Shown: positions 18,261 through 27,332, counted from the first letter of the stretch. The stretch: DNA of 64,000 nt from Betaproteobacteria bacterium UBA5216 (GCA_002412495.1 DHVE01000118.1:11734-75733); one strand, 5' to 3'. The notes: generated by a model from the sequence alone, not told the origin. Translations and numbers: made by a program.

Positions 18261-18274
18261 TTGTTTAAAAACAA
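18261..18274. promoter_or_regulatory. Operator-like palindrome upstream of the SDR gene
   Basis: TTGTTTAAAAACAA lies 20 bases ahead of the SDR start in a strongly AT-rich stretch (18241-18290). It is nearly a perfect dyad and matches the motif seen ahead of the TauD gene at 27394 and others. The position near the start suggests a repressor site. Confidence 0.55.
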
Positions 18275-18290
18275 ATAGTTATTAAATATT

Positions 18291-18371
18291 TCATTCCCGC
18301 GCAAGCGGGAATCCAGGAGCCGTCTCAAGTGGCACGTGTGTTATGGGTTCCCGCTGTCGCGGGAACGACAG
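18291..18371. repeat. REP-like pair of palindromes
   Basis: Two hairpins lie between the SDR gene and the upstream Bug gene: ATTCCCGC-GCAA-GCGGGAAT at 18293-18312 and GTTCCCGC-TGTC-GCGGGAAC at 18347-18366. Both are flanked by the TCATTCCC/GAACGACA ends typical of dispersed REP elements. They may protect or terminate transcripts. Confidence 0.75.
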
Positions 18372-18431
18372 TGTTGGTTTTTGATGTGCTCGAAGCAATG
18401 CATCCACATCGGAAAAATCAGCTGCAAACCA

Positions 18432-19406
18432 TCACTTGATCTTGATCCCCGCCGCCGCCACCACCTTTGCCCATTTCTGCAAATCCGTCGCCATCGCCAC
18501 ACCGAATTCCTCCGGCGTGCCGGTGCGTGGTTCAGCACCTTCGCTGGACAGCTGTTTGCGGGTGGCGGGTGTTTGCAGGTAATCGTTGATCTCTTTGTTG
18601 AGCTTGCCCACCACCGGCTGCGGCAACCCTGCCGGCCCGATCACGCCGTACCAGCCGCTGACTTCGTAGCCAGTGATGCCGGCTTCGTGGATGGTGGGAA
18701 TGTCCGGTAGCGCGGTGGCGCGCTGTGCGGTGGTAACGCCGAGCGCCACGAGTTTGCCGGAACGCACATGCTGCACCGCCGACGGGATCGATGGGAACAA
18801 AAACTGGATGTGTCCGCCCATCAGGTCCACCAGCGCCAGCGACTGCCCCTTGTAAGGCACGTGCACGTAATCCACCTTGGCAAACACCTTGAACATTTCG
18901 CCCGACATGTGACTCGGCGAACCCACGCTCGATGACCCGTAGCTCAATTGCCCTGGCCGCGCGCGCGCAATCGCCGCGAATTGCTTGACCGTGCGCGCCG
19001 GCAGCGACGGATGCACCACCAGCACATTGGGCACGTTCGCCACGATTGCTATCGGCGAAAAATCCTTCACCGGATCGAACGGCAGCTTGGTATACACCGA
19101 GGCATTGATGACAAAACCTTCGGGAATCATCTGGATGGTATAGCCGTCCTTTGGCGACTTCGCCGTGAGTTCACCGCCGATAATGTGATTGGCGCCAGGG
19201 CGATTTTCGACTATCACCTGCTGCTTGAACGCCTCGGAAAGCCGCGCCCCCACCGCACGCGCCAGAATGTCGGTGGCGCCGCCGGGCGCCACGCCGACAA
19301 TCATGCGGATGGGTTTGATGGGATATTCCTGCTGGGCGTGGGCGGTGGATGCCGTAACAATCAACGCTGCATGTACCATGCACCCCGTTAGAATTTTTAT
19401 GTTCAT
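18432..19406 (-). CDS. Bug/TctC-family periplasmic solute receptor
   Basis: A 324-residue protein. The ATG at 19406 follows GGAGG by seven bases. The signal peptide (MNIKILTGCMVHAALIV) ends near AHAQ. Family marks: APGGATDILAR, ENRPGANH and HVPYKG. It is separated by the REP-like pair from the SDR-Bug genes downstream, so it may be a separate unit. Confidence 0.93.
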   Translation of the reverse strand: MNIKILTGCMVHAALIVTASTAHAQQEYPIKPIRMIVGVAPGGATDILARAVGARLSEAFKQQVIVENRPGANHIIGGELTAKSPKDGYTIQMIPEGFVINASVYTKLPFDPVKDFSPIAIVANVPNVLVVHPSLPARTVKQFAAIARARPGQLSYGSSSVGSPSHMSGEMFKVFAKVDYVHVPYKGQSLALVDLMGGHIQFLFPSIPSAVQHVRSGKLVALGVTTAQRATALPDIPTIHEAGITGYEVSGWYGVIGPAGLPQPVVGKLNKEINDYLQTPATRKQLSSEGAEPRTGTPEEFGVAMATDLQKWAKVVAAAGIKIK

Positions 19407-19441
19407 CGTTGCCTCCAATGGAACCGCACTACATCAATCAC

Positions 19442-19510
19442 CGTAGGATGGGTGCAACCCATCACAAACACAACGGACAGTTGAGTTGCGATGGACTGCA
19501 CCCATCCTAC
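19442..19510. repeat. GTAGGATGGGT-type inverted repeat
   Basis: CGTAGGATGGGTGCA at 19442-19456 is repeated in inverted orientation at 19496-19510 (TGCACCCATCCTACG), with about 40 bases between. It lies in the gap between the Bug and hydrolase genes. Related elements occur at 25189-25217 and 29197-29288. Confidence 0.75.
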
Positions 19511-19514
19511 GCAA

Positions 19515-20234
19515 TTACAAGCTGGCCACGAAATTTTCGATCAGCGGATTAATCTTATCCGGAAACTCCGTCAGCGGAAAATGCCCGACACCCGGCAGTT
19601 TGATGTACTGCGAACCCGGCACCGCTTCGTGGATTTCTTTTTCGTATTCGGGCGGACTGCCGTGATCGTTCAGCCCGCGCAGGATCAGCATCTTTGGTTT
19701 AAACGACGCAATCCGGTCGCGCACGTCAAACGCGTCGATGGTTTTGATGTCATGGTATTGCGACATCGGCCCCACTTTTTTATGACACTCCTGCAGGTGC
19801 GCGCGCAAACCCGGCTCGACAAACTGCATTGCGCGAATCTGAAACGCGAGCCATTCCGCGTAGGCTTTTTCGTCGCGCGGCTCGGCGGCGGCGCGCAGGC
19901 GCATTTCAAACGTGTCGGGCGCGCGCGTCTTGGGCTTGGCCGCCACCGTCATGATGACCACGCCTTTTACTTCATCGGGGTAATCCAGACCGTATTGCAG
20001 CGCTATCGATGCGCCCAGTGTGTATCCGATCAACACCAGGTCTTTTTTCATCCCCTGCGCCCAGAGCCAGCCGCGCACCCATTCGGTGTAGCGCGCCACA
20101 TCAAGACAACGCGCGCCTTCGAGATGCCCCGGTAGCGTGGGGGCCACGCTGCCCTTGAAATGTTTGAGCTGCGGAATATACGCGTCAGCGCAGGCGCCCG
20201 CGCCGGGGCCGTGAATAAATACCAGTTGCGGCAT
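19515..20234 (-). CDS. Alpha/beta-hydrolase-fold protein with Thr at the nucleophile position
   Basis: A 239-residue alpha/beta-hydrolase starting at the ATG at 20234 (MPQLVFIHGPGAG). The fold's oxyanion segment (FIHGPGAG), acid (about D190 in LRGLNDHG) and His (about H218 in GVGHFPL) are present. The nucleophile elbow reads G70-Y-T-L-G74, placing Thr72 where Ser is normal. It may therefore be a weak or non-classical hydrolase, or it may have lost activity. It is upstream of the Bug gene at 18432, separated by a short repeat. Confidence 0.85.
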   Translation of the reverse strand: MPQLVFIHGPGAGACADAYIPQLKHFKGSVAPTLPGHLEGARCLDVARYTEWVRGWLWAQGMKKDLVLIGYTLGASIALQYGLDYPDEVKGVVIMTVAAKPKTRAPDTFEMRLRAAAEPRDEKAYAEWLAFQIRAMQFVEPGLRAHLQECHKKVGPMSQYHDIKTIDAFDVRDRIASFKPKMLILRGLNDHGSPPEYEKEIHEAVPGSQYIKLPGVGHFPLTEFPDKINPLIENFVASL

Positions 20235-20286
20235 ACCAATTCCTTCCGAGTGTTGTAGAAACTTTCGAAAACCGGCGAAGCATAAC

Positions 20287-20521
20287 CCTAGAAACGGCAG
20301 TTGACCGCTTTCGACGCGTTCAACCGCATGATGAACAGACACTTTCTCACTTTTGCAACCCGCACCAGTTGGGTAAGAGCGCTACGGGGCGGATCGCACG
20401 GTTGTGGCGGCACATGGCTGCGTTGCAACTCCTCGGAATACATTGAGTATTCCTCGTCGTTGCGCCTTGCCCTGCACCGCCACAACCGCACGTGCCACCC
20501 CGTCCAACTACCGCTTCTAGG
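20287..20521. repeat. Long non-coding palindromic element (MITE/REP-like)
   Basis: An approximately 235-base element bounded by imperfect inverted repeats: CCTAGAAACGGCAGTTG at 20287-20303 and CAACTACCGCTTCTAGG at 20505-20521 (15 of 17 pair). Inside it, CGGTTGTGGCGG (20399-20410) pairs with CCGCCACAACCG (20476-20487), and GGAATAC pairs with GTATTCC around a small loop near 20443. The inner part could form a large cruciform. It occupies most of the 420-base gap and has no coding signs. A partial copy of its end is at 5105. Confidence 0.7.
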
Positions 20522-20654
20522 ATAACGCGAGTCGCCGGTCTCGTGCGGATTTGTGCAAAGTGACCGCAATAATCATCCCATGCAATTCACGATATGATCG
20601 TATCAATCGATGCGGCGTATTGCACCCGCCGCTCCATCAATTACGGGATGATGC

Positions 20655-21062
20655 ATGAAACAAACCTTGCCCCTGCTGATCACGGCACTACTGTTGGGCG
20701 CCGGCAACGTGCACGCGGCGTGGACGCGCGCGGGTGAAAACGACGACATGGTGGTTTACGCCGATAACACGACGGTCCAACGCACCGGGACACTGGCACG
20801 GCTATGGCAATTGAACGATCTCAAGGCCGAGCGCTCCACGGCGGTCACCATGTCGGCCGGGGAATGGTACTCGTCGGTCCGGTTGCATCTCGAATACGAC
20901 TGCGCAGCGGAAAAAGCACGCATCCTCGCGTTCGTGGCGCACAGCGCGCCGATGGGCGGCGGCAAAGTGGTGCTCGACGACAAAGAAGTGCAGGCCTGGA
21001 GCGCCATTACACGCGATCCCATATATGTCGCGCTTTATAAAATGGCCTGTAACAACCCCTGA
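20655..21062 (+). CDS. Small secreted surface-adhesin-E-like protein
   Basis: A 135-residue protein with a signal peptide (MKQTLPLLITALLLG, cleavage after VHA). The mature part begins WTRAGENDDMVVYAD, with a central LARLWQLND strand, a YDC motif and a C-terminal Cys (KMACNNP). This matches small adhesin-E-type domain proteins common in betaproteobacteria, with a probable disulfide between the two Cys. The role is unknown. It lies 40 bases ahead of the SDR gene but may be independent of it. Confidence 0.7.
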   Translation: MKQTLPLLITALLLGAGNVHAAWTRAGENDDMVVYADNTTVQRTGTLARLWQLNDLKAERSTAVTMSAGEWYSSVRLHLEYDCAAEKARILAFVAHSAPMGGGKVVLDDKEVQAWSAITRDPIYVALYKMACNNP

Positions 21063-21102
21063 CCCGCACGCATTCACGCATTTATTTTCAAGGAGCCCCA
21101 AC

Positions 21103-21894
21103 ATGATGCCCGCCGAATTTGATATCACCGGAAAAGTCGTTTTAATCACCGGTGCCGCGCGCGGCATCGGCAAGGGCATTGCCCAGGTGCTGGCCGAGGC
21201 CGGCGCCGACATAGCGCTGAATGCGCTGACGAACAAGTATGTGAACGATACCGCGGCGGACATCGCCAAGGCTTCTGGCCGAAAAGTGGCGCCGATCATC
21301 GCCGATGTCACCAAGCCCGATGACGTGCGGCGCGCGGTGGATTCGGTGCTCGACACCTTCGGCCGCATCGACGTGCTGGTGAATGCGCTCGGCGACTCGA
21401 TCCGCAAGCCGCTGGTAACGCTGCCGGGCAAAGAGAGCGTGGGCTCGGTGACCGACGACGAGCTGCGCTTCATCATGGATATCAATTTGACCGAGGCGCT
21501 GCTCTGCACGCGCGCCGTCGGCCCGCACATGCTGGCGCGCAAATCGGGCAAGGTGATCAATATCGCCGCGTGGACCGCGCATCAGGGCGGCAAGGATCTG
21601 GTGCTCTACACCACCGCCAAAACCGCGCTTGCCGGCTTTACGCGCGCGCAGGCCATCGAGTGGGCGCCCTACAACGTGCATGTCAACACCATCGCGCCCG
21701 GCATGTTTCCCGACGTGGTGACCTCCGGCGAAGAACGCATGAAGCAAACATTTGCGCGCGCGGCGCAATCCGTGCCGCTCGGACGGCCGGGACGGCTGCG
21801 CGAAGTCGGGCTGCTGGCGCTGTATCTCGCCTCCAGCGCCTCGGACTACATGACCGGGCAAACGATATTGCTGGATGGCGGCCTGGGGCTGTAA
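21103..21894 (+). CDS. Short-chain dehydrogenase/reductase, catalytic Ser replaced
   Basis: A 263-residue SDR. The ATG at 21103 is chosen because AAGGAG lies at 21090-21095; the frame upstream overlaps the adhesin gene. The cofactor motif is TGAARGIG (16-23), followed by NALGDS. Y169 and K173 (YTTAK) are present, but the position 13 residues before the Tyr, normally Ser, is A156 (NIAAWTAH); T158 is the nearest hydroxyl. The fold and C-terminus (TGQTILLDGGLGL) are otherwise normal. It is followed 13 bases later by a Bug receptor gene. Confidence 0.9.
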   Translation: MMPAEFDITGKVVLITGAARGIGKGIAQVLAEAGADIALNALTNKYVNDTAADIAKASGRKVAPIIADVTKPDDVRRAVDSVLDTFGRIDVLVNALGDSIRKPLVTLPGKESVGSVTDDELRFIMDINLTEALLCTRAVGPHMLARKSGKVINIAAWTAHQGGKDLVLYTTAKTALAGFTRAQAIEWAPYNVHVNTIAPGMFPDVVTSGEERMKQTFARAAQSVPLGRPGRLREVGLLALYLASSASDYMTGQTILLDGGLGL

Positions 21895-21907
21895 TCCGAG
21901 GTTCGTA

Positions 21908-22882
21908 ATGAATTCTTCGGCATTACGCAACACGTGCCTGATCGCCGCGAACCTGTGCGCCAGTATGGCATGGGCGGCAGGGGCAGCCGACGCCTACCCG
22001 GTGAAACCCGTGCGCATCATCGTCCCCTCCGGCGCGGGCGGCGCGGACGACGTGGTGGCGCGCATCCTCGCGGCAAAACTGAGCGAACTGTACGGCCAGC
22101 AATTCGTGGTGGAAAACCGGCCCGGCGCGGGCGGCATCGTGGGCCACGCGCAAGTGGTCAAGTCGCCGCCCGACGGTTACACGTTGCTGCTGGGCGCGCG
22201 CTCCATGGCGGGCACGCGTTTCGTCAACGCGCAAGTGAACTCGGATGTACTGCGCGACTACACGCCGATTTCGCTGCTGGAACACTCGCACTTTGTGATG
22301 CTGGTGCATCCGTCCGTACCCGCGCGCAACGTGAAGGATTACATCGCGCTGGCCCAATCGCGTCCCGGCAAAATGACCTATGCCAGCCTCGGCACCGGAC
22401 AAACCACCTATTGGTGCGTGACGCTGTTTAACAGTATGGCGCGCATCGACGCGACCGAGATCCCCTACAAAACCGGTGTCTCGGCCATTGTTGATTTGAT
22501 CGCGGGACAAGTGGATTATTTTTTCCCGTCGGCGGTACTGGCGGTCGCCAACCGCGAAAAACTCCGCGCGCTGGCCGTCACCGGCGCCGCGCGCTCGCAC
22601 CTGCTGCCCGATGTGCCCACGATGAACGAGGCCGCGCTGCCGGGTTATGACATGCCGTCGTCGCGCACGATGCTGGGCCCCGCCGTATTGCCGCGCGACA
22701 TCGTCACGTCGCTCAATGCCACCATCGCGCGTGCGCTGGCGGCGCCGGATTTGCGCGAGCGGTTCCTGAAAGCAGGATCACAACCCGCGCCGAGCAGTCC
22801 CGAAACGCTCGCCAAACTTTACGCCGTCTGGGCCGCCGATTTCGCCCGCATCGCGAAGGATGCCGGCATCAAACCGCAGTAA
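21908..22882 (+). CDS. Bug/TctC-family periplasmic solute receptor
   Basis: A 324-residue protein. The ATG at 21908 follows GAGG nine bases upstream, just after the SDR stop. The signal peptide (MNSSALRNTCLIAANLCAS) ends near AWAAG. Family marks: SGAGGADDVVAR with a doubled Asp, ENRPGAGG, and EIPYKTG in place of HVPYKG. Its end converges with the MFS gene. Confidence 0.92.
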   Translation: MNSSALRNTCLIAANLCASMAWAAGAADAYPVKPVRIIVPSGAGGADDVVARILAAKLSELYGQQFVVENRPGAGGIVGHAQVVKSPPDGYTLLLGARSMAGTRFVNAQVNSDVLRDYTPISLLEHSHFVMLVHPSVPARNVKDYIALAQSRPGKMTYASLGTGQTTYWCVTLFNSMARIDATEIPYKTGVSAIVDLIAGQVDYFFPSAVLAVANREKLRALAVTGAARSHLLPDVPTMNEAALPGYDMPSSRTMLGPAVLPRDIVTSLNATIARALAAPDLRERFLKAGSQPAPSSPETLAKLYAVWAADFARIAKDAGIKPQ

Positions 22883-22910
22883 CGCCCGCAGTACGGATCA
22901 GCACGCCGGT

Positions 22911-24119
22911 TCATTTCGCGCGCGAGCGCGCCGCCGGGATCGGCGTTCGGCTCTGCAGGTATCCGCCAAAAACCAGCAGCCCTGAATTCGACAGGAACAC
23001 GGTTGTGAATCCGAATGCCGTTCCCACGCTGCCGAAAAACACCGGGATCACCACGTGCGTCACGCTACGCAGGGTTTTGTAAAGGCCAATGGCTTCGGCG
23101 ATACGCCCCGCCGGCGCCAGCACATACAGCAGCGACATGATCATCGGCTGAGCGCAGCCCACGCCGAGGCCGAGCAAAAAGGCAATGAACGACAGCGCGA
23201 CCGGGTTGGTAAAAAACGGCAACAGCAAATACGCCAGCGCCGCCATGAAGATGGCCGAGGTCAGTATCGTGGCCTCGCTCAGTTTTTTTGCCAGAAACGG
23301 AATCACGGCGCGAATCACAAAGGCCGCCAGCGCCACCATGCCGAGCACGGTGCCGATGGCGGATGCGGACAACCCGACCGCATGGCCATACACCGGCATA
23401 TAAAACTGGAACAAATCCTGCGCCGAGCCGATGATGCCGCCCGCGATAAATGTCGCGCGCAAGGAAGGTATGCGCCAAAGATCCATCACGCTGCGGCTCA
23501 CCCCTTCTTCGCCGGCGCCGGGCTTCACGGTGCTGGACAGCACCGACCGGCGCCACCACAGCAGCGGAATCGGCAGCGCCACGAACAACGACAGCACCCA
23601 GAAAACCCGCTGGTTGCCGACATGATCGATCAGAAACCCCGTGATCAGCGGCCCGACAAAATTGGCAATCGACCAACCCATGGTGATCAGCGCATAGTTG
23701 CGCGCGCGGTGTTGCGGCCCGCCGATGCCGCCGACGGTCGCTTCGAGCGGGATGCTGAACACGAGATGCCCCAGACCATTCAGGAACGCCAGCACGCACA
23801 AGGCCACCATGCCAGGCGATGCCAACGGCAACAGCAGCGCCGCCAGCATCATCACGGAGCCCCAGATCATCGGCACATACGGCGGCACGCGATCGGACAG
23901 ACGCCCGATCACTATCGACAGAAACATCGGGCACAACGAGTAGAGCGCGATGATCACGCCCACCATGAACTGATTGGCGCCCAGTTCCAGCGCGAACAGC
24001 GATACCGCGACGCGGCTGCCGCCGAATCCGATCTGGCTCAATAGGGAAATCAGTACTACGAGGTAAATCGTCATGGGTGAATACGGTTGCGCATCCAAAA
24101 ATTGTTGCAATGTCCGCAC
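22911..24119 (-). CDS. Major facilitator superfamily (MFS) transporter
   Basis: A 402-residue polytopic membrane protein with about 12 hydrophobic segments. The MFS loop motif between helices 2 and 3 is visible as IGRLSDRVPP. It is the only obvious complete small-molecule transporter permease in the window besides FTR1. It is third in a minus-strand series after an amidohydrolase and a VOC gene, so it may import or export the substrate of that pathway. An ATG 15 codons downstream (MTIYLVVL) is an alternative start. Confidence 0.9.
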   Translation of the reverse strand: MRTLQQFLDAQPYSPMTIYLVVLISLLSQIGFGGSRVAVSLFALELGANQFMVGVIIALYSLCPMFLSIVIGRLSDRVPPYVPMIWGSVMMLAALLLPLASPGMVALCVLAFLNGLGHLVFSIPLEATVGGIGGPQHRARNYALITMGWSIANFVGPLITGFLIDHVGNQRVFWVLSLFVALPIPLLWWRRSVLSSTVKPGAGEEGVSRSVMDLWRIPSLRATFIAGGIIGSAQDLFQFYMPVYGHAVGLSASAIGTVLGMVALAAFVIRAVIPFLAKKLSEATILTSAIFMAALAYLLLPFFTNPVALSFIAFLLGLGVGCAQPMIMSLLYVLAPAGRIAEAIGLYKTLRSVTHVVIPVFFGSVGTAFGFTTVFLSNSGLLVFGGYLQSRTPIPAARSRAK

Positions 24120-24140
24120 CCTCTCCCGGCCTGTCGCCCC

Positions 24141-24164
24141 CCCTCTCCCGCGAGCGGGAGAGGG
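24141..24164. repeat. CCCTCTCCCGCGAGCGGGAGAGGG palindrome
   Basis: CCCTCTCCCG and CGGGAGAGGG pair perfectly around a CGAG loop, between the VOC and MFS genes. This is a common dispersed hairpin in proteobacteria. It may reduce read-through into the MFS gene. Confidence 0.8.
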
Positions 24165-24224
24165 GTAGGGAAAGAGGGTTCGGCAGACCCAAAATGGGCG
24201 GTCGAACTCATTTCGTCAAGCGCG

Positions 24225-25163
24225 CTATACCTCAACCAATTCCAGCGCCTCGCGGCTCGGCCCCTCGATCATCACCGCGCGTGTGTCGCCAAGCGTGTAA
24301 GTGTCTTCCAGAAACGTGACGCCTTCGCCCTTGAGTTTGACGATCCATGCGTCGAGATCGGCCACGCCAAACGCGAGGTGATCGTAGAGTTGGCCGCGCG
24401 GGCTGGCGAGGGGAGCATCACCCTGAGGGGCATACCAGGTCAGCGCGACATCACCAAAAATCACCGCCGCGCGCGGCGAGCGGAACGTGCCTTCGCGGTT
24501 TAACGCGGGCCAGGTGCGATCCGCGCCGCGCGGCACTTTGCACGTGGCTTCGGTCATCGGCACCGGGCTTTCGCGGCCCGGCATCGCCGGCGCGTTCAAA
24601 TGTTTTTGGTACCAGAGTTGCGCGCAGTAGGGATCGGTTTGATACATATGCACGTGGTTAAACCGCTCGTGCGGAAAATCGCCCATGTATTCGATCAGCG
24701 CGTTATCCGGCCCCTGCATATAGGCAAAGCCGGGGCCGCCTTTGGGTTTAACGCCGTTGGCCTTGGCCTCGGCGATCTGCGCTTTCGTCAACCCCAGCAT
24801 GCCGCCCAAGCCGGGCCAGGTGTCGCTGTTGATCAGCACGTATTCCGCGCCTTCTTCGGTGGTGTAGAGCGGCAGCAGTTTCACCTCGGGCCGCGTTTTA
24901 AACGTCGCCAGATGCTTGCGCACATCCGTCACATACCAGCCAAAATGCCAGATCGCACTTTGCGGCGTAATGCCCGGCGCCTTGTCCACCTTGTTAAACA
25001 GCAACATCGAATTGTTCGGCGCGGTGCGCACCTTCAACGCGGGCTCGCCGCCCCAGGTGATTTTCGAGGACGACTCGGGAAGTTGCCTGACGTAGAAGTC
25101 GATAGCGGCTTCAGGGTTAACCGAATTCAGATGCAGGTGATGGAAGGTAGGGGTGGGCAGCAT
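24225..25163 (-). CDS. VOC-superfamily protein (two glyoxalase-like modules)
   Basis: A 312-residue protein. The ATG at 25163 (MLPTPTFHHLHLN) is preferred; another lies six codons upstream. The first module has FHHLHLNSVNPEAAIDFY; the second has YDHLAFGVADLDAWIVKLKGEG and ends REALELVEV with a terminal Glu ligand. HHLHL, the His of YDHLAF and the late Glu resemble a dioxygenase or lyase metal site. It is placed between an amidohydrolase and an MFS transporter on the same strand. Confidence 0.85.
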   Translation of the reverse strand: MLPTPTFHHLHLNSVNPEAAIDFYVRQLPESSSKITWGGEPALKVRTAPNNSMLLFNKVDKAPGITPQSAIWHFGWYVTDVRKHLATFKTRPEVKLLPLYTTEEGAEYVLINSDTWPGLGGMLGLTKAQIAEAKANGVKPKGGPGFAYMQGPDNALIEYMGDFPHERFNHVHMYQTDPYCAQLWYQKHLNAPAMPGRESPVPMTEATCKVPRGADRTWPALNREGTFRSPRAAVIFGDVALTWYAPQGDAPLASPRGQLYDHLAFGVADLDAWIVKLKGEGVTFLEDTYTLGDTRAVMIEGPSREALELVEV

Positions 25164-25188
25164 TTTATTCTCTATAGCCAAACAATAA

Positions 25189-25217
25189 CCGCAGGATGGG
25201 TAGCTCCCATCCTGCGG
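25189..25217. repeat. GCAGGATGGG perfect hairpin
   Basis: CCGCAGGATGGG pairs perfectly with CCCATCCTGCGG around a five-base loop, in the gap between the amidohydrolase and VOC genes. It belongs to the same dispersed family as the element at 19442. It could act as a processing or attenuation site between the two genes. Confidence 0.75.
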
Positions 25218-25222
25218 CGGGT

Positions 25223-26278
25223 TTAAACATCCAGACGATAAACCCGTGCCGCCGTGTCGCGATACAGCTTCGCTTTATCCGCTGCCGAATAATTTTGCGT
25301 GATGCGTTTCAACGCGTTCCACAACACGCAGTAACCCGTCGATTCCTTGTCCACCGGGAAATTGCTTTCCATCATGCAACGATCCGGGCCGAACAGTTCG
25401 ATGCAGGTCTCGACGTACGGGCGCCACGCGGCGGCGAGTTCTTCCGACGAGGGTGGCACATCGCGCAAATGGAAATCCCAGCCGCAATAAGTCATGCCCA
25501 GCCCGCCGACCTTCACGCTGAGATGCGGAAACTGCACCAGCGCGCGCATGTTTTCGCGCCATACCTTGAACACGGCGTCGCGATCTTCGTGCGGCGCGAT
25601 GCCGAGCAAGCCGCCGCAGTGATTCAAAATCACATTGGTATCCGGGAACGCCTTCAGCAGATCGGCGGTGTCGTCGAGTTGCGGATGAAACTGCCACGAC
25701 TCAAAGCTCAGGCCCAGCGGCTTCAGTTGGGCGACACCCTTGCGGAACATCGGATCCATCACTTGATGGCGCGGCGGGTGCTTGCGGCCGAACTTGGCGG
25801 CATTGCCGCTATCCCACGTCACGCCGTGGCGGATGCCACGAAAACGCCCATTGCCCGCCGCTATCTGCGCCTCGAGTACCGGGCGCGCAGCTTCGCCGAG
25901 CATCATGTCCACATGGCCGATGATGCCGGCGCACAATTTCGCCTTGCCGTAGCGGCCGCTCGCGCTCATCGCCGCGATGCCGTTGACGAACTCGACTTCG
26001 CCCACGGGCTTCATGGCCGCCGGGCCATCGGCGCGGAACATCGAGCCGCATTCGATAAACACCGTGGCGACGATGTTATGGCCCGAATACACGTCCTCGG
26101 CAAGTTCATGGATCAGGTAACGGCCCATGTCCTTGTCCCACGCGTGGTGATGCGGGTCGATGATCGGCAGATCCGGCTCCAGCGCGGCTTCTTGCCGTTT
26201 TTTGGTCCACGCGGTACGCGCGGCATCCGTGCGAAACGTGCTGCCGCGAAATTCCTTCGATACGTCAAACTGTGCCAT
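25223..26278 (-). CDS. Amidohydrolase family 2 (ACMSD/LigW-like) protein
   Basis: A 351-residue TIM-barrel metal enzyme. The metal-binding motif IDPHHHAWD puts D41, H43 and H45 in the first strand; a later LNHCGG supplies a His and MMESNFPVD the typical C-terminal region of the amidohydrolase_2 family, which includes decarboxylases and lactonases. The next gene is a VOC protein and then an MFS transporter. Decarboxylation or hydrolysis of an aromatic or lactone acid is likely, but the substrate is unknown. Confidence 0.88.
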   Translation of the reverse strand: MAQFDVSKEFRGSTFRTDAARTAWTKKRQEAALEPDLPIIDPHHHAWDKDMGRYLIHELAEDVYSGHNIVATVFIECGSMFRADGPAAMKPVGEVEFVNGIAAMSASGRYGKAKLCAGIIGHVDMMLGEAARPVLEAQIAAGNGRFRGIRHGVTWDSGNAAKFGRKHPPRHQVMDPMFRKGVAQLKPLGLSFESWQFHPQLDDTADLLKAFPDTNVILNHCGGLLGIAPHEDRDAVFKVWRENMRALVQFPHLSVKVGGLGMTYCGWDFHLRDVPPSSEELAAAWRPYVETCIELFGPDRCMMESNFPVDKESTGYCVLWNALKRITQNYSAADKAKLYRDTAARVYRLDV

Positions 26279-26363
26279 GGGTTTTCTCCTGAATTCGAGG
26301 GTAGCGCGATTGTGTCAGAATCCACCCTGTCATAGGAACCTCACCGAGGGCATCAAGTCCAGC

Positions 26364-27332
26364 ATGTTGACGATTCGCATCACCACCGGGTTGCCCCTCG
26401 CGGCGATTTTTTTCTGTGTTACCTGCGCGGCACTGGAATATCCCGCGAAAACCGTGCGCCTGATCGTTGCCGTCGCGCCCGGTGGCGGCACGGACATTCT
26501 CAGCCGGCAGCTCGCGCGTAAACTTGGCGAGTCGTTCGGGCAACAGGTGATCGTCGATAACCGGCCGGGCGGGGGCACGGTGATCGGTTCGGATTTCGTC
26601 GCAAAATCGCCGCCCGATGGCTACACTCTGCTGATGCAAGTCAACGCACTGGCGGCCAACCAATCCCTCGTCGCCAAATTGCCCTACGACACGTTGAAGG
26701 ATTTCACGCCGGTGGCGCTTATCGCTTCCACACCCAATGTGCTGGTGGTGCATCCCTCGCTGCCCGCGACAACCGTCAAGGGGTTTGTCGCGCTGGCGCG
26801 CGCGCGGCCGGGACAAATCGCCTACGCCTCCAGCGGACAGGGCGGCGCGGCGTTTCTCGCCACCGAATTGCTGAAATTAAAGACCGGCATCAGCATGCTG
26901 CACGTGCCCTACAAAGGCACGATACCCGCGCTAACCGCCATGCTCTCCGGCGAGGCGCAATGCATGGTCGCGTCACTGCCGAGTACCATCCCCTACATCC
27001 AAGCGAAACGCGTGCGTGCGCTCGGCGTCACCAGCACGCGGCGCGCGCCCGCCACGCCGGAGATTCCCACGATGCTTGAAGCGGGCATCGCGGACTACGA
27101 ATTCAGCACGTGGTACGGCCTATTCGCGCCGTCGCGCACGCCACGCGAGGCCATCAACAAACTCAACACCACGGTAAACGGCCTGCTCAAACAGCCGGAC
27201 GTTCGCGCGCAGTTCGCGCGCGACGGACTCGATCCCATCGGCGGCACGCAGGAATCTTTCGACGATTACTTCCGCAAGGAAGTCGAAAAACTGCGTCTGG
27301 TGATACGCGCATCGGGCGCGAAGGCCGAATAA
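26364..27332 (+). CDS. Bug/TctC-family periplasmic solute receptor
   Basis: A 322-residue protein starting at the ATG at 26364 (MLTIRITTGLPLAAIFF, cleavage near TCAA). Family marks: APGGGTDILSR, DNRPGGG and HVPYKG. It is divergent from the amidohydrolase gene and followed 61 bases later by a TauD gene, with an operator-like palindrome in between. Confidence 0.93.
   Translation: MLTIRITTGLPLAAIFFCVTCAALEYPAKTVRLIVAVAPGGGTDILSRQLARKLGESFGQQVIVDNRPGGGTVIGSDFVAKSPPDGYTLLMQVNALAANQSLVAKLPYDTLKDFTPVALIASTPNVLVVHPSLPATTVKGFVALARARPGQIAYASSGQGGAAFLATELLKLKTGISMLHVPYKGTIPALTAMLSGEAQCMVASLPSTIPYIQAKRVRALGVTSTRRAPATPEIPTMLEAGIADYEFSTWYGLFAPSRTPREAINKLNTTVNGLLKQPDVRAQFARDGLDPIGGTQESFDDYFRKEVEKLRLVIRASGAKAE

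Noticed and set aside
20399..20487. The inner palindrome as a simple intrinsic terminator
   Set aside because: There is no T tract on either side, and it is nested within a larger inverted repeat that has a partial second copy.
23065..24192. A 375-codon minus-strand frame overlapping the MFS gene
   Set aside because: It is in another frame of the same strand with no membrane segments. The MFS frame has about 12 hydrophobic helices and a family loop motif.
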